The translations under genes and the position numbers were made by a program. A DNA stretch of 64,000 nucleotides from Dryas octopetala (lineage: Eukaryota; Streptophyta; Magnoliopsida; Rosales; Rosaceae). Of this stretch, positions 49,086 through 61,432 are shown piece after piece. The stretch lies in NCBI GenBank assembly GCA_963921425.1, contig OY992836.1, positions 13,090,114 to 13,154,113 of the forward strand. Direction: 5' to 3'. Each line of letters starts with the position of its first letter. The stretch's first letter is position 1. The notes below the pieces were generated by a model that saw nothing but the letters and a program-made list of their open reading frames with translations, did no database searches and was not told the DNA's origin.

Positions 49086-49659
49086 AATTTGAAGTTCAAT
49101 TCAAAGACAGTGTAGAAAAGGGTAGAAGCAAACACACACTTGCAACAAGATTCAAGTATGTTGTGGTACTTATAGTATGTTGATGAATGGTGACAAGTTC
49201 ATGAAGGTGAGAGGCAATGAGTAGAGCACCGAACTACCGATCATCATCAGTGCAAAAGAAAAAGCAAACATTGCTTTCGACAGCAAGTACCATCAGATCC
49301 TTTATATATATTCATTCAATCATTATCATTATCAACCACTCAAGTACTCCAAACTCCTAGGTTCATTTAAGTCCAAATTGAAGTCTCAACCCAAGTTCAA
49401 ATTGAAAACCCATTTTAAGAATCTAGGTATATAAGGTTTTGAAAATATTAGGATCAATCTGCATCAGCATGAGATATTTGGATTCATTAGCATAACTTTA
49501 ATGCTATTATTTGTATGTATGATGAATTGAATGAACTTCAAATAGTTACATTGTCTGGTGGTCCTCTAAAGCACACCATGTACGCTGCTGTGGAAAGGTG
49601 CACTCCTTGCACTCCTGTGTAGAAATTCTATTTGAGATTGGTGAGGAATTCGAGGAGGG
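49086..49659. other. Intergenic region between the SAP gene and the CEP-like unit
   Basis: Probably holds the 3' UTR of the SAP gene (right side) and the promoter of the minus-strand CEP-like unit (left side). TATATATA (49301-49310) lies about 220 bp upstream of the CEP-like ATG on the minus strand and could serve as its TATA box. No other feature seen. Confidence 0.4.
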
Positions 49660-50258
49660 TCAGACTGAATGCAGAGCTGGTACTCTATCATCATTAGGGC
49701 GAGCTGATTTCTGATGCCTCCTAGAGCAATGAGAGGCTTTACTCATCGAATTTTGTTGCAAATTCATCTGTTTTAATGATAGGGGGGCTGCTCTCTGTTG
49801 ACAGAAATTACTATGGTTTGCAGATCCCCGGGATGATCCTTTTTGGAGTCTATCAACATGCTTCCCCTTTTCTGATTCTTTAGTTTTTCTCATTTGATTT
49901 GGTCTGGTAAAATGGGATTGTTTCTGACACTTCACACCTGATCATATAAGAGATAATCGTTATATAAAAATCTTCATCCAAGAACAAACAATCTCTCTCG
50001 CATCTGGAACAACAGTAAGATAGACGCTGTAAAAGTAACATGCAAGAAAACGGCTTCCTTTCCTCCTAATACCTCCATCTGCAGTCCATTTCTTTGATCT
50101 TTTCATTGCTCTTGCAAGCCTCGCTGCTTGACCACGTCTGTGCTTCTCATCAAGCACTTCTGATCTTTCAGCTTCATTACTCCAACGCTACAAGGTGGAC
50201 AAGAAAACATGCAAGCAAACCAATATCTTAACAGTGCATACCAGAAATAGAAAAAGAA

Positions 50259-50315
<57 letters not shown>

Positions 50316-51784
50316 CAGCATCCTATTCACAGCTACCTGTCTAAAAGTTCTAAGTTTATAAAGGTTACGACCCTTCACAAACAAAGAAAAAAGTGGACAC
50401 AGCTTCTTTATCCCCCTGCTCCATAGAACTTCAACCTTGCACATCACGAAGATGGATCACTAAATAGCTACACTATATCACTGAGATATATAGCAACAGG
50501 TTATAGATTCAGAAATGATCACTTATCATTAACTGTCACATAACTAACTTTTATATATGAACCTAATAACCCACATGTAGACCCAAAATCAACTTAAATT
50601 TATCCCCCGAAACAACCTTAAGCCTAAGCCTTACCGTAAATGTATGTTGTTGTTTGGCTGCACCATAGCTTTCTTTGACAACCCTGCCAGCAACAGTTCT
50701 ATTCCCTACAATCCTTCCATGCCTTGTCACTTTATCAAACCTGTTTGAAATCAAATCCTCAATAAATAACAGCATCAAAAGAATTGAGGACACTGCACAG
50801 AGCATCACATAACAAAACTATGAAAGAAAATAACTGGGATAAGTAAATACTTCTCATAAACTTTCTGGGTGAAGAGCACGACATCTCCCTTACAGACGTC
50901 ACCTGCATTAAGTTGTAAACTTGAAGCAAAAATTGTACAAAATCGGTGACAAATGCATATATATATATATATATATAAAACATTTACCTGTACAATTAAT
51001 TGCAAAAGAGGATCTGGGATAGAGTGCTTCACCATTTCCATCTTTCAACCTAAGATGAGAAGTAAATCAATCAATCAATCAATCAATACATAACTAAAGT
51101 ATGTACCCAGCAAAAGACAGTGACTACAACCAACACAGAAAGTTGAATAATGACTCAAAATTTAAGAGAACAAGAATTTACAGGTAATTAAGCACTTACC
51201 TCTGGTGCTCTTCAATTCTTTGTATACAAACTGCCTTAGTCCCGGATATTCTGAGGCCATGCTTCCGCAAATATGCCTTGCAGTCCTTAAGATTCAAAGA
51301 ATCCAAATCACTCCCTTCTGCTAAACACAATAACCAACAACAACAACAAGCCTCAGAATCAGAAAACATCTATTTAAACGAAACGTAACGCGCGCATTAC
51401 TTAGGGTTTAAGAAAAGGAACCCAAATTCTGATGCTCAATTTATGAAAATCATAGGCATAATTTCGAATTATTGGAAGATGAAGAGAAAAATGCTAGTTG
51501 AAATACAAAATTTTCACCGAAAAAAAAAAAAAAAAAAAAAAACCTTTGAGAAAGCGGATCACTTTGTTGCAGAGAGACTCATCATCATCGCCCTCGTTTT
51601 GCTCTCCATCGTCTTCTTCCTCCTGCTGGTCATCATAATCGTTCTCACTATCATCATCATCGTCTTCGTCTTCATTGTCGATGATGTCTTCTACTTGTTC
51701 GTTATCGTCTTCATCTTCTTCTTCTTCAGAAGACGAAGACGAAGAGATGCAAATAAAAGCGCGCTCAACTTCCCTCTCGGCCAT
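49660..51784 (-). CDS. SAP-domain protein with acidic N-terminus (DUF7699-type)
   Basis: Eight exons join in frame to 357 codons plus stop: 51784-51544, 51320-51200, 51049-50988, 50902-50851, 50740-50635, 50435-50337, 50187-50073, 49937-49660. The protein begins MAEREVERAFICISSSSSSE and has about 55 residues rich in Asp and Glu. The SAP helix-extended-helix motif follows: LNLKDCKAYLRKHGLRISGT then KAVCIQRIEEHQR. The next block includes ALYPRSSFAINCTGDVCKGD and FDKVTRHGRIVGNRTVAGRV, which I recall from plant proteins annotated as CCCH zinc-finger protein 62. No CCCH finger is visible in the basic C-terminus (MKRSKKWTADG ... ARPNDDRVPALHSV). SAP domains bind AT-rich DNA, so a nuclear/chromatin role is likely but not shown. 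Confidence 0.85.
50262..50311. repeat. (AAT)n microsatellite
   Basis: About 16 AAT units in the intron between exons 6 and 7 of the SAP gene. It should be length-polymorphic. A TA-dinucleotide repeat (50957-50978) lies in the intron after exon 3. Confidence 0.95.
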
Positions 51785-52662
51785 GTCATCCAACGCCAAC
51801 ACAAGTGCAAAACAAACAAGAGCATTTCAGACAAATCGGGCAATTTCAGTTGGCAGCCGTTGACGCCTTGTGGGCCTTGTGGGCCTTGTGGCCCAATCAT
51901 CTCACTACATCTTCTTTCTCCAATACCGGTAATTGAATTTTAGCGGGAACTGGGAAAGCCCATTTGCATAAGTGAAACGACCGCGTATCGTTCTATGGTT
52001 CAAAGATTTGTAGTTCGAGGTTCTATATTGAAAACTCTCATTCCCATATAAAAAAATAAAAAGTTCTCAACGTTCTTGATATTTTAAGGTAGAATTTTTT
52101 TAGTGATCTTCATTTCACTAGATCAATCTATCCACAAGCCCCTTAATTGGCTAGCAAGCAAGGCAGTGGGAAAAAAATGAAAGAAATTTGATATTAGTAA
52201 ACAAAGAAGATATGATGCTGATAGAATAATAATTAATAATAGTAATGATAATAATATTAAGAGGAGACAAACAGAGAGAGATGATGCAAGAACAATTTCT
52301 GGGCATGTCCGGCCAGTCTAATATGTCAGAAACATCAAGTGTGATCGTCTAGTAAACCAACCAGTTGAGGACTATTCTAATCTGCAACTACTCACACTAG
52401 ACTAAAACTACAGATTTACAGTGGAAAAAACAGGACCGGGCTTCTTCTCGAGCACGGGGAATTTCACGTTGATCATAACTCCACCTCCAAGTGTGTGTAC
52501 ACAAAGCTGAAGTGAGCTTCATCAAATGATTCACATTGATCTTATTGCACCCACGAAAATCAAGAATTTTGGGTCCAGGAAATTTCTTATCCATATCTAA
52601 CCATTGTCTTATTGGTCAAGACAGCATGGGCAACGTATACTTCTTGAATCTCATCAAAACTG
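51785..52662. other. Intergenic region between the SAP and CRK genes
   Basis: The left part is the promoter/leader of the SAP gene and contains three tandem copies of a GCCTTGTGG unit (51866-51894). The right part should be the 3' UTR of the CRK gene. No other gene is seen. Confidence 0.5.
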
Positions 52663-55600
52663 TCATTGAGCTTTTGCAACGGTCCGGCTAGAAACCCCAT
52701 GCAACAATTTGACAAATCCAAGGAAACTAAGCTTTCCATCGGTGTGCCTAATCCAATCGTGAAGAACAGCATGAACTGGGACAGAAGGGCTGAGACCAAG
52801 TTCCTGAAACATTGTTCACATAATACCATAGATCAGCATAATATAATGCATATGGACATTTTGATTTATAGCTTCCCTTTTACTCCAACCAATTGGGACA
52901 AAATTTTGCATTGAGCGCGGGAGGGGGCACTTATAGTAGACTGTAGAAGGATTCAACAATAAGGTAGAAGAAAGACATAGAATACATGGGAGGCATACAT
53001 ACCGAAGCCAGTTCCTCAATGACAATAGCCCTATTTCCATCTTTCTCAAAAAGTTCATAGGCACAACGGGCATGTTGCTCCCATCGATCAAGAGCCTCAA
53101 GTTGATAGACGCTTAATGTAGCTGTACAAAATTCCTCGAAATCCATCCTTCTGTATTGCAATGCATTAAGCTGCCAACGAGAGGCAATAGATGTTCAAAT
53201 AAGAATTAAGAAAATACAAATGGAATAAACTGCCACCTCTGTTACAATAGTCAAAGCACCTACCGAAGCTAGAAAATCAGCAATTCGTGCCTCCTTCATT
53301 GCATCAGTTGCATTTTTCATCAAGGCCTGACAAGATTAAGTAGTACATGAGCATGACTAACCATAGGTCGATTTTAAATAAAGACATTCTGAAGGGAACC
53401 AACCGTTTTAATATTTTCTAAGCTTATTGTGCCAATTTTGTTTGGTTCCAACAGCGCAAACTGCTCCTTTAAATAACAAAGCTCATCCACAGTCAATGTT
53501 TTGGAAAGAGCCTGCCAAAATGCCAACGTTGAGAGGACTAAATAAGCTTACTGGATATTACCAAAAAAAAAAAAAGGAAAATTAACCCCAAAAAAAAAAA
53601 AAAAAAGCATAAATTGAAGCAAAAAAAAGGGTGGCAAGAAGAAACTTGAAGGAATAATAACAGTCCAATAGAGTCACCACAACAACACACTAGCATATAG
53701 TTTCAATTGAAAATGGCATCATATACACACCCTTAAAGCAGCTTTCCGGAGAGCTGATGAACGCATATAAGCCTTCATGAGTTTGAATATTAATATATCC
53801 AGAGGCACTTTAACCTCATTAGAATTTTTAAGCCAGGGATGACCTGCAATAAACAGTAGTGAGCAACATTTTGAGATTAAAACCATGACCAAGCATTTTT
53901 TACAGTGGAGAAGGCACTCACTGAGGGCTTGAGCAGCAGTCATTCTTTTCCGTGGGTCTTTATTCAATAGGCGCTTGACAAAATCTTTTGCCTCCGTAGA
54001 CAGAGATGGCCAAGGTGGTTCATCAAAACTTGGATCAGCTTTTAAAACAGCCCGAAAAATGCCAGACTCAGTCCGAGCCCAAAATGGACGGCTTCCACAC
54101 AAAAGAATGAATGCAATCACACCTACACTCCAGACATCCGCCTCTGTACCATAGGACCTATGTAGAACTTCGGGGGCTACATAGTACGCACTACCAACAA
54201 TGTCATTAAGCCTTTCATCTGCAAAGATAATTCAACCATAAGAAACCATTGACCATATTTTTTAAGCTATTAAAAGAACAAGTAGGCGTAGATTATGAAT
54301 TGAAGAAGTTTGACCAACCTGGTTTGACAAAATCTGACAAGCCAAAGTCTATAGCCTTCAACTGTGAATTTTCATCCTTTGATGAAAACAGAAAATTCTG
54401 ATCCAGCAATTAAGTACACTTAAATGAGTATACATACATGAAAGGAACACAAAGTTACAGCAACCAAATGCTGGAAGAAAAATGCAATTATGTTTACATG
54501 TATTGCTGAACATATTATTCTATAAAATAAACGATCAAATGGAAAAGTCTCTTCTGACTGGCTTAAAAAATTTTAATCCTGAAGGACATTAATTTAGCCA
54601 TTATATTACCAATATGGAAGGGATGCAATTACATGAAAGCAATGACATCTTTTTAACAGTATGTAAGCATATACCCCATATTATTTGAAAAAGTGGCTGA
54701 AAGGGTCTTACTAGACCCCAACAACTAGGAAAAAAAAAAAGATTAGACTAAGGACAACACATATCCTACCTCAGGTTTAAGATCCCGATGCACCACACCT
54801 TGGAGGTGGCAAAATGCAACAACATTTAATATCTGTATCATGACGGCCCTGGCATCATCCTCAGTGTATTTCCCACCCCTGCAGGAAAGAATAAGAATAC
54901 ATTTAATATGACATCACTAGCTGTTAACTAACCAACATTTTTTCACATAACTTTCCTAGTCCATCAAGAGCAACCAAAACATAACAGGTTCACGACACTA
55001 GCATTCGAATCTAGAAGGCACCAAAAGATATACCTTGCAAGTATCCTATCTAAGAGCTCCCCTCCTTCGCATAATCTGTGACAATTGAACAAAGCCCATC
55101 AACACAAAACCCATACAAGCAAGGGATGAATCCCACCATTAAAACAATCCAGATGGTCTTGAAAAATTTACAGGAGCACATAATCCAACAAAATGCAGCA
55201 ATTAGGGCTTACTCCATTACTATGTAGACATTATCATGGTCTTCATATGCATCATAAAATTGTACTAGATTGCTATGTCCGGTCAAAGCTCTCAAAATCT
55301 TTACTTCCCTTCTCACATCCTCAATGGCGATTGCAGTAGTCATCTGATAACAGACACATAAATCACAATCAGCAAACAAGACACAACTAATGCACGAATA
55401 ACTACAAAACCAACCGTTTCTTTGTTTCCTAAAAATGATTACAAGTTATTTATAATAGAGATCATGTGTCTGCCTACGGATCCAATTCAAACATTGTCAA
55501 TGAAATCTATTAAGAATTCATATCAAACACAAGGACCACTAATCCTCAAAATCATAAAACCCACTAATACACATTTCAATTGTTTAGTAGAGAATCAGTA

Positions 55601-56225
55601 AGAATTTCATTCAAACTAAGAAATTGCAGACCTTGACTTTGGGGATGACTTTCACAGCGGCCTGTTGACCCTTGAGCTCGCCCTTCTTAAACGTAGCTTT
55701 GCAAGTGTACCCAAAATGCCCTCTCCCAACCTCTTCTCCAAGCTCATACTTGTTGCCAAAATGCTTGGAGAACGCAAAGCTCTTATCGAGCCCCGTCACG
55801 CCCTCAGCCTCACTCCCCTCTGGTATTGAAGCCTCATTCGGCTTCACAGAGCCGTGCCGCCTCGCCAGAACCGCCCTTATATGCTTCGCCGGCGACGGCG
55901 GCGGGAACGGCCTCTTGAAGAACCGCTTCGGCGTCGAGTTGGAGCTCACATTCGCCGGAGATCTCGCCGGAGACTTCTTCGAAAAGAAGTAGTGCGCCGG
56001 ACTCGGACTGTAGAACGGGAAAAACGGCGACTTCTTGACGTTCTCAGCTTCGGTCTTCTCTTCTGCTCCTCCGTTCTGCTCACTGCTAGGGTTTTCGCCA
56101 TTGACGGAGGTGTTTGGTGGCGGTCCAGCGTCGTCCTTGGCAAGAACAGGAACAGACTTATCCTTGGTCGGGTTAGGATCGGATTTCGGAGACGAAGGGG
56201 AGGGCTTGGAGCTGCAAAGACCCAT
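52663..56225 (-). CDS. CDPK-related protein kinase (CRK family)
   Basis: Eleven exons join to 614 codons plus stop: 56225-55632, 55343-55213, 55075-55034, 54878-54770, 54397-54319, 54218-53922, 53843-53731, 53511-53404, 53326-53264, 53170-53003, 52803-52663. MGLCSSKP is an N-myristoylation (Gly2) and probable palmitoylation (Cys4) signal, so plasma-membrane attachment is expected. A Pro/Ser-rich variable domain ([19 protein letters not shown]) follows. Kinase signatures: GRGHFG (167-172), AAVK (Lys192), HRDLKPE (Asp288), DFG (309-311), APEVL, and [24 protein letters not shown] ends the kinase domain. The C-terminal calmodulin-like region ([45 protein letters not shown]) has degenerate EF-hands, the mark of CRKs versus CDPKs. 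CRKs are Ca-independent or calmodulin-responsive. From memory the syntenic Arabidopsis gene is At3g50530. Confidence 0.95.
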
Positions 56226-57819
56226 TTGGTGCTGGAATTCGATTCCTCCCCAAACAGACGGAGTTTGGGGACTTCAATTCCCAATTCTTCGGGTCAGAGC
56301 ATGGTTTTGGAATTCTGGATTCAACCCAGATTCCAAAATCTGAGAATTCGAAAACCCTTTTCTTCTTCTCTGCGATTTAAATTTGAATTTCTGGGAATTG
56401 AGGTTTTTTGTATCCGGCAATTAAGAATGGAGGTGATAGGAGAAGTGGATAGGGATCCATAGAAAGCGATAAAAGGGAAAACGACGATGCGTTCGCTTTA
56501 TTTGTTTTTATTGAACAACTAAAAACTAATTTATGAATTTATTTAACTAGTTACAGATTAAGCTTGGTATTTTAATTAAGAACCGAGTAAGGGGAGTGGT
56601 CCAGCCTGTCCCTATTATTGTTCCACGTGGCATGCATCGGAGTGGGTTGTTATACTTTGTGATTATTAATTAATAGTAGTTTTGCGGTGCCCTTCTTTAA
56701 CCAATCACTGGGCAATAACAAGGAAGTTTCTTAATTTTGTTTTATATTTTTTTTGGGTGCATAGTTTTATTTTGTTATTATTTTATATTTTCGCTCGTAA
56801 AATTAGGACGTTTGATTCTGGCATTCTTCGGACCAAAAAAATTGTTTGGCGGGGGAGAACTAGAAACGCGCTTAAAAGTCAAAACTGCGCCGTTTGGTCG
56901 CCTTTCTTCATGGACAAGATACCTCTATCAAAATAATTTTATGTTTTAAGTGTTTAACATATCGAATATTCAAAGGAGTATTAAATTTTGTCGATTTCTT
57001 TTCCTTTCAAATGACTAAATGAGGAAGCATAGACGTATAAACAAAGTATAGTAATAAAAATTAGTGGATAATCCATGTGTTATGCATGCTTCCAATCTAA
57101 AATCTCCTACGAGAATTTATACTGATTTTATACAAGTTATTAATAACATGTAATTTTCTTTTTCTACATAATTTTCTTATGTATATACGTTGAAAAAATA
57201 CTTAAAAAAAAATATCCAGGCCTTGCACTCAATGATGAGGTTCTCATTTACCAGCCATGTCCTGCCTCGTTTCCATCCCTATTTCATAATGACATGTTTT
57301 TAGAGTTCAACTAATATATTTCTCCATCAATAGATGCTTCTCAAGTTTAATTTTTTTTTTTTAAGACAAATGTGAGTAGAGAAATCATCTTATTTTATAC
57401 ATATACGTTAATGCATGAGGACTATGAGTAATTTTATGCATATATTAAAAAAAAAACACTCAATCCTCTTTTATTTGCACTTCAAATATAATTACCTTGC
57501 ACTCATTTTATAAGAGTGCAAATTAAAGAGTGTAAGATGAATGTGAGTGCATTTATCATTTCCACAATCAAATATTATAATAATAAACATTCTTTACACC
57601 AGCAAAACCAAAAAGAAAAATTATAATAATAATCTTGCTTACCAAGAAAAGGATAGTTGTAGTCTTGTAGACTTGTGGCTTTTCCTTTTTTTCCCGAGAA
57701 AAGGGATAAGCTGAGTGAGACTGATGTTGAGATTGGACTTTAGAGCGGTCCAATTCACATGAAATCGGCAGCCATTTTGAATGAGAGGTAAGCTTCAAAT
57801 TTGCTTTGTCTCCACCACC
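56226..57819. other. CRK promoter side and AT-rich intergenic DNA
   Basis: The first ~250 bases are the probable 5' UTR and core promoter of the minus-strand kinase gene. The rest is AT-rich with no recognisable coding sequence or complete transposon. Confidence 0.5.
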
Positions 57820-57948
57820 GGTGGCGGTTCAATGAAAAATAAGGCCTAAGGCAAAATTATACAGAGACTTTCTAAATATATTATTCAAAAATATTTTTTT
57901 TTAAAAAATTTTAAGTTAGGAGGCCTTTTTTTCTTAAGTTTTTCATAT

Positions 57949-58119
57949 GAGTAATGCTGGGTCATTATGTTTGAGAACTAATCTTGTCCTTATGGCCAAT
58001 TAAATAAGCCCATAATGGGATCCACCATCATAACTCTCCTTTCTCTCTCATGGTAGAGCTCATTTAATTGGTCATAAAGACAAGGTTGGTCCTCAAATGT
58101 GAGGACCCAAACATTGTTC
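57949..58119. mobile_element. 171-bp hairpin MITE, 9-bp target duplication
   Basis: TTTTCATAT flanks both ends exactly (57940-57948 and 58120-58128). Left end GAGTAATGCTGGGTC; right end in reverse complement GAACAATGTTTGGGTC. The arms continue for some 60 bp (left CTTGTCCTTATGGCCAATTA, right complement CTTGTCTTTATGACCAATTA). Size, hairpin form and 9-bp duplication fit a Mutator-like MITE. It lies within an older element. Confidence 0.8.
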
Positions 58120-58624
58120 TTTTCATATCCATATTCAAATTTCCTACTATACATAATTAATATTACTAATAACAAACAAAAGCTAAAGTATGAGATACAA
58201 GATTCAAGAACAAAAAAACCTGATTTTAAACTTTGAAGTAATGGCTTTGCTAGTTTCCACTTGCCGCATAGATGAACTAGCCCTTCCCGCAAAAAATCAG
58301 CCCGTAGGCCTGCTTCTTTTAGTTTTAGACGAGAGATATTACAAAGAATGAGAGAAAAAGAAAAAAAAGGGCAGATCACAATGCACAAATGAAACAGATG
58401 TGAGATGTCCCCAAAAACAATTCATGAAGCAATTTTTTTTGGCCTGATCATTCATAAAGTAATTAATTCATCTATTCATGCTTTATCTCATGCCTAAGGG
58501 AATAAAAAAAATCAAAAGTCTCACTAACAAATAATAAAGAATCTCACACCTAAAAATTAAACGAGAAAGTGGAAAGTCTCTTTTTGAATTCTGAGGCCTA
58601 ATTGGCTAAATATAAATATTTAAA

Positions 58625-58788
58625 GATTTTTTTTAATAGTGTCAAATACTTTTAATGAGGCCTCTCTCAACATGATTTTTTTTTTAACAGTGTGTCAAAT
58701 AATTTTAATATGAGACCTCCCTCAACAACATGATTTTTTTTTTTTAATAATGTGTCAAATACTTTTAATACGAGCCCTCTCTCAACAT
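58625..58788. repeat. Three tandem ~55-bp units
   Basis: Three units begin GATTTTTTTTAAYARTGTG, contain TCAAATACTTTTAAT, and end CTCTCTCAACAT or CTCCCTCAACAACAT (58625-58673, 58674-58731, 58732-58788). They sit inside the degenerate hAT-like element. Confidence 0.85.
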
Positions 58789-58852
58789 GAGGCCTGTGCG
58801 AACATGAGGCCTAGGCACAGGCCTTGCTCGCCTTATGCTTGAGCCGGCACTG

Positions 58853-61432
58853 CATGCTCGAGCCTACCAATAAAATCGAATTGGTTAAAGATGTGGTGGT
58901 GGGCTTGTTGACAAAATAAAAACAAAAAAAAAATTGATTAAATAAACCTGAGCATGAAGCTTTAACGATCAAGTTAAAATTATTTTATAGTTGACCTTCA
59001 AAAGGAATCATTATTATGCATTCAATATGTTGGTATAAAATAGTCCCATTCTATTGTTCAAATTGTCAAAAAGGGATGATTGGATACAACTTACAAGTCA
59101 AAAAGATCTCTGAATGGAAGTGAAAGAGAAAACACAAGGGACCTGAAAATCCTAAGAGCAAATTATGGAGTTGCCCCACGTTTGGATAATCTAATCTATC
59201 TGCCCTTTACTACTATGAAGCCAAGCTACATCATTTGGTATTACAGGTTCCACTAAAAAAAATGTTACTTAATACCATTTTCTAACAAAATTTATTAATT
59301 TAATACAATTATAATTTTTAAACATAAAACTATATAATAAAAAAATGAGGTAAAAAATAAAAAATAACTCGCGCGCAAATATACACTCTTTTTCAATCTC
59401 AACTATGGCAATTATCATGCACAGTAAGAAAGCCAATTAACACAAACGGTGAAGAGGCTAATTTAATATTATGAGTAAGCAACTCAGCACTAGGCAATGT
59501 ATGATGCGCATGCTTACCTTTCCATGGCATTATTATAAGAATAATAAGAAAGGTGAAATATTTATCATTACTACATTGAAACATTCTCCATCCATTATAA
59601 GAAATGAAAAAAATAATTCTCCATCCATTCATCCATCCATCTTTTATTATGACGAATGTGCTTATGATGCCTTCAGAGTTCGGATTTTTCAGCTTATACT
59701 TTATGTTTTGATACCATGCTTATGGTCAAAGTTACGTCATTTCTAATCTGTATTAAATTATCTTTCGAATAAAAGTTTATAACACTAAACATCTTATCTT
59801 AAATCTTAAACTCTTACCAGCTAATTTTAAATTTTAAGACTACAAATGCGATATCATCACAAAAAATATATAAACTCACATGAATGATCTAATAATAAAG
59901 GTAAGCATGGAGTAAGACCTAAAGTTAAGCGCCCTGGTTTGAATCCTTAAGGATGCAAAAACACCTAAATTTATTTGCAAGTGATTATAGCCTTATAGGC
60001 TTATACTCGATGAGTAAGTGAATTGTGAGAATTTTCTTTTCTACCCAAAAAAAAAAAAAAAAAAAAAAAACATTCACAGAAAATATAAGTACATAATTCT
60101 TTCAACATAGATGACACTGAATTTTCAGAATAATTGTAAACGCAGATGAGTAAGCAACTAAGCACAGGCAATGTATGACGCGCATGCTTACCTTGCGATG
60201 TCATTATTATAAGAAAGGTGAAATAGTTATCATTACTACTATTGAATCATTCTCCATCCTTTATAAGAAAAAAAAAAAAAAAATCATTCTCCATTCATCT
60301 TTTATTAAGGTCAACATGCTTATGATGCCTTCAGAATTCAGATTTTTCGGCTTATATTTTGTGTATTGATAATTTGATACCATGTTTATGGTCAAAGCCA
60401 CATCGTTTTAGATTTGCATTTAATTATCTTTTTAATACAAATCTATGACCGCAAGTACACAATATTGCCACAAAAAATGTATAAACTCACACAAATGGTC
60501 CAATAGTAAAAAGGTGAGTATGGAGTGAGCCCCAAACTTAAGCGTCTTGATTTGAATCCTTATGGATGCAAAAACACTAAAAATTGGTGTGGTTAATTTT
60601 CAAGTGATTGTAGCCATTGAACCTTGCTACAATCATGAAACTTCAAGCTTTGGTGACCAGGATTGACTGAGGTCGACTACCCATTTTAAGCAGTAGGCTC
60701 TCTTACATGTATACAGAATTTTTTGAACAATTTGATCCTTGATGTTGATGGTTATAGTGGTTTGTAAGACTGATCTCAACAGTCGGTCAGAAAGCGTTGT
60801 AATGATCTACTTGACAATCACCTTGCACCAACTTCACATTTCCATAAACCAAGCAATAAATGACAGAAAACCGAAAGCAAAAAGCAAATCATAATGAGGG
60901 CCATAACCACTTCCAATAAGTACAAGCATCCAAATGAATTTTCATCTAAGAACAAGACTGCATTCCAATTAGAGAAACAATTCCAGTTCACATGATAGTT
61001 TCCTAAATGATGCTGGGATCCACACACTGCACCTGTTGTTCTGTGGTTTACAAACTCATAGTCATATCTCATGCTTGGACTTCTTCCAATCCAAGCAAGT
61101 TGGTGCTGGGTCAGCATTGATCAACTTGTTTTTTGTGTACAGGTGGTAGGTAAAGCATTGTGTAACTTGCTTTTTATCACTCCTATACTAAAAAATATGC
61201 AATTTGCAATAGCATAGCCAAATAGAATTTGAAACAATGCTGAAATTCAAATTCTCACAGGAAAAATTCATAAATCATATAAATTAATTAAACATATTGT
61301 TAAAAGGATAGCTTTAATCTAGGCCATCTTAATGGATTAATGAAATAAATTTCAGCATCAGCCAATCTAGGCCATAATAAATGAAACTGTTACTGAATAG
61401 TGATTATTTAATTCCAGCACCCGAAACACGAA
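58853..61432. other. Intergenic region with a large direct duplication
   Basis: AT-rich DNA. Apart from the duplicated 59471/60147 segment there is nothing I can support as a gene. The last few hundred bases on the right may be the 3' UTR of the phosphatase gene. Confidence 0.5.
59471..60600. repeat. Direct duplication of a ~0.5-kb segment, ~676-bp spacing
   Basis: ATGAGTAAGCAACTCAGCAC at 59471 and ATGAGTAAGCAACTAAGCAC at 60147 begin two copies that stay alignable through GCGCATGCTTACCTT, GCTTATGATGCCTTCAGA, ATAAACTCACA and TTTGAATCCTTAWGGATGCA (to about 59970 and 60580). The copies differ by indels and substitutions, so the duplication is old. The ends of both copies carry a TTTGAATCC (tRNA B-box-like) string, which suggests a SINE-derived part. 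Confidence 0.75.

Larger units (their letters stand above)
57820..58852. mobile_element. Degenerate hAT-like element, nested and rearranged
   Basis: The left end CGGTGGCGGTTCAATGAAAA then ATAAGGCC, and the reverse-complemented right end CAGTGCCGGCTCAAGCATAA then GGCGAGCAAGGCCT, are diverged inverted repeats of a type common in plants. GAGGCCT words recur inside. No matching 8-bp duplication is visible. A MITE has inserted at 57949-58119, and three tandem units lie near the right end. Confidence 0.4.

Noticed and set aside
55854-56462. 202-codon open frame antisense/overlapping CRK exon 1
   Set aside because: Arg/Pro-rich shadow of the GC-rich kinase N-terminal exon, with no domain.
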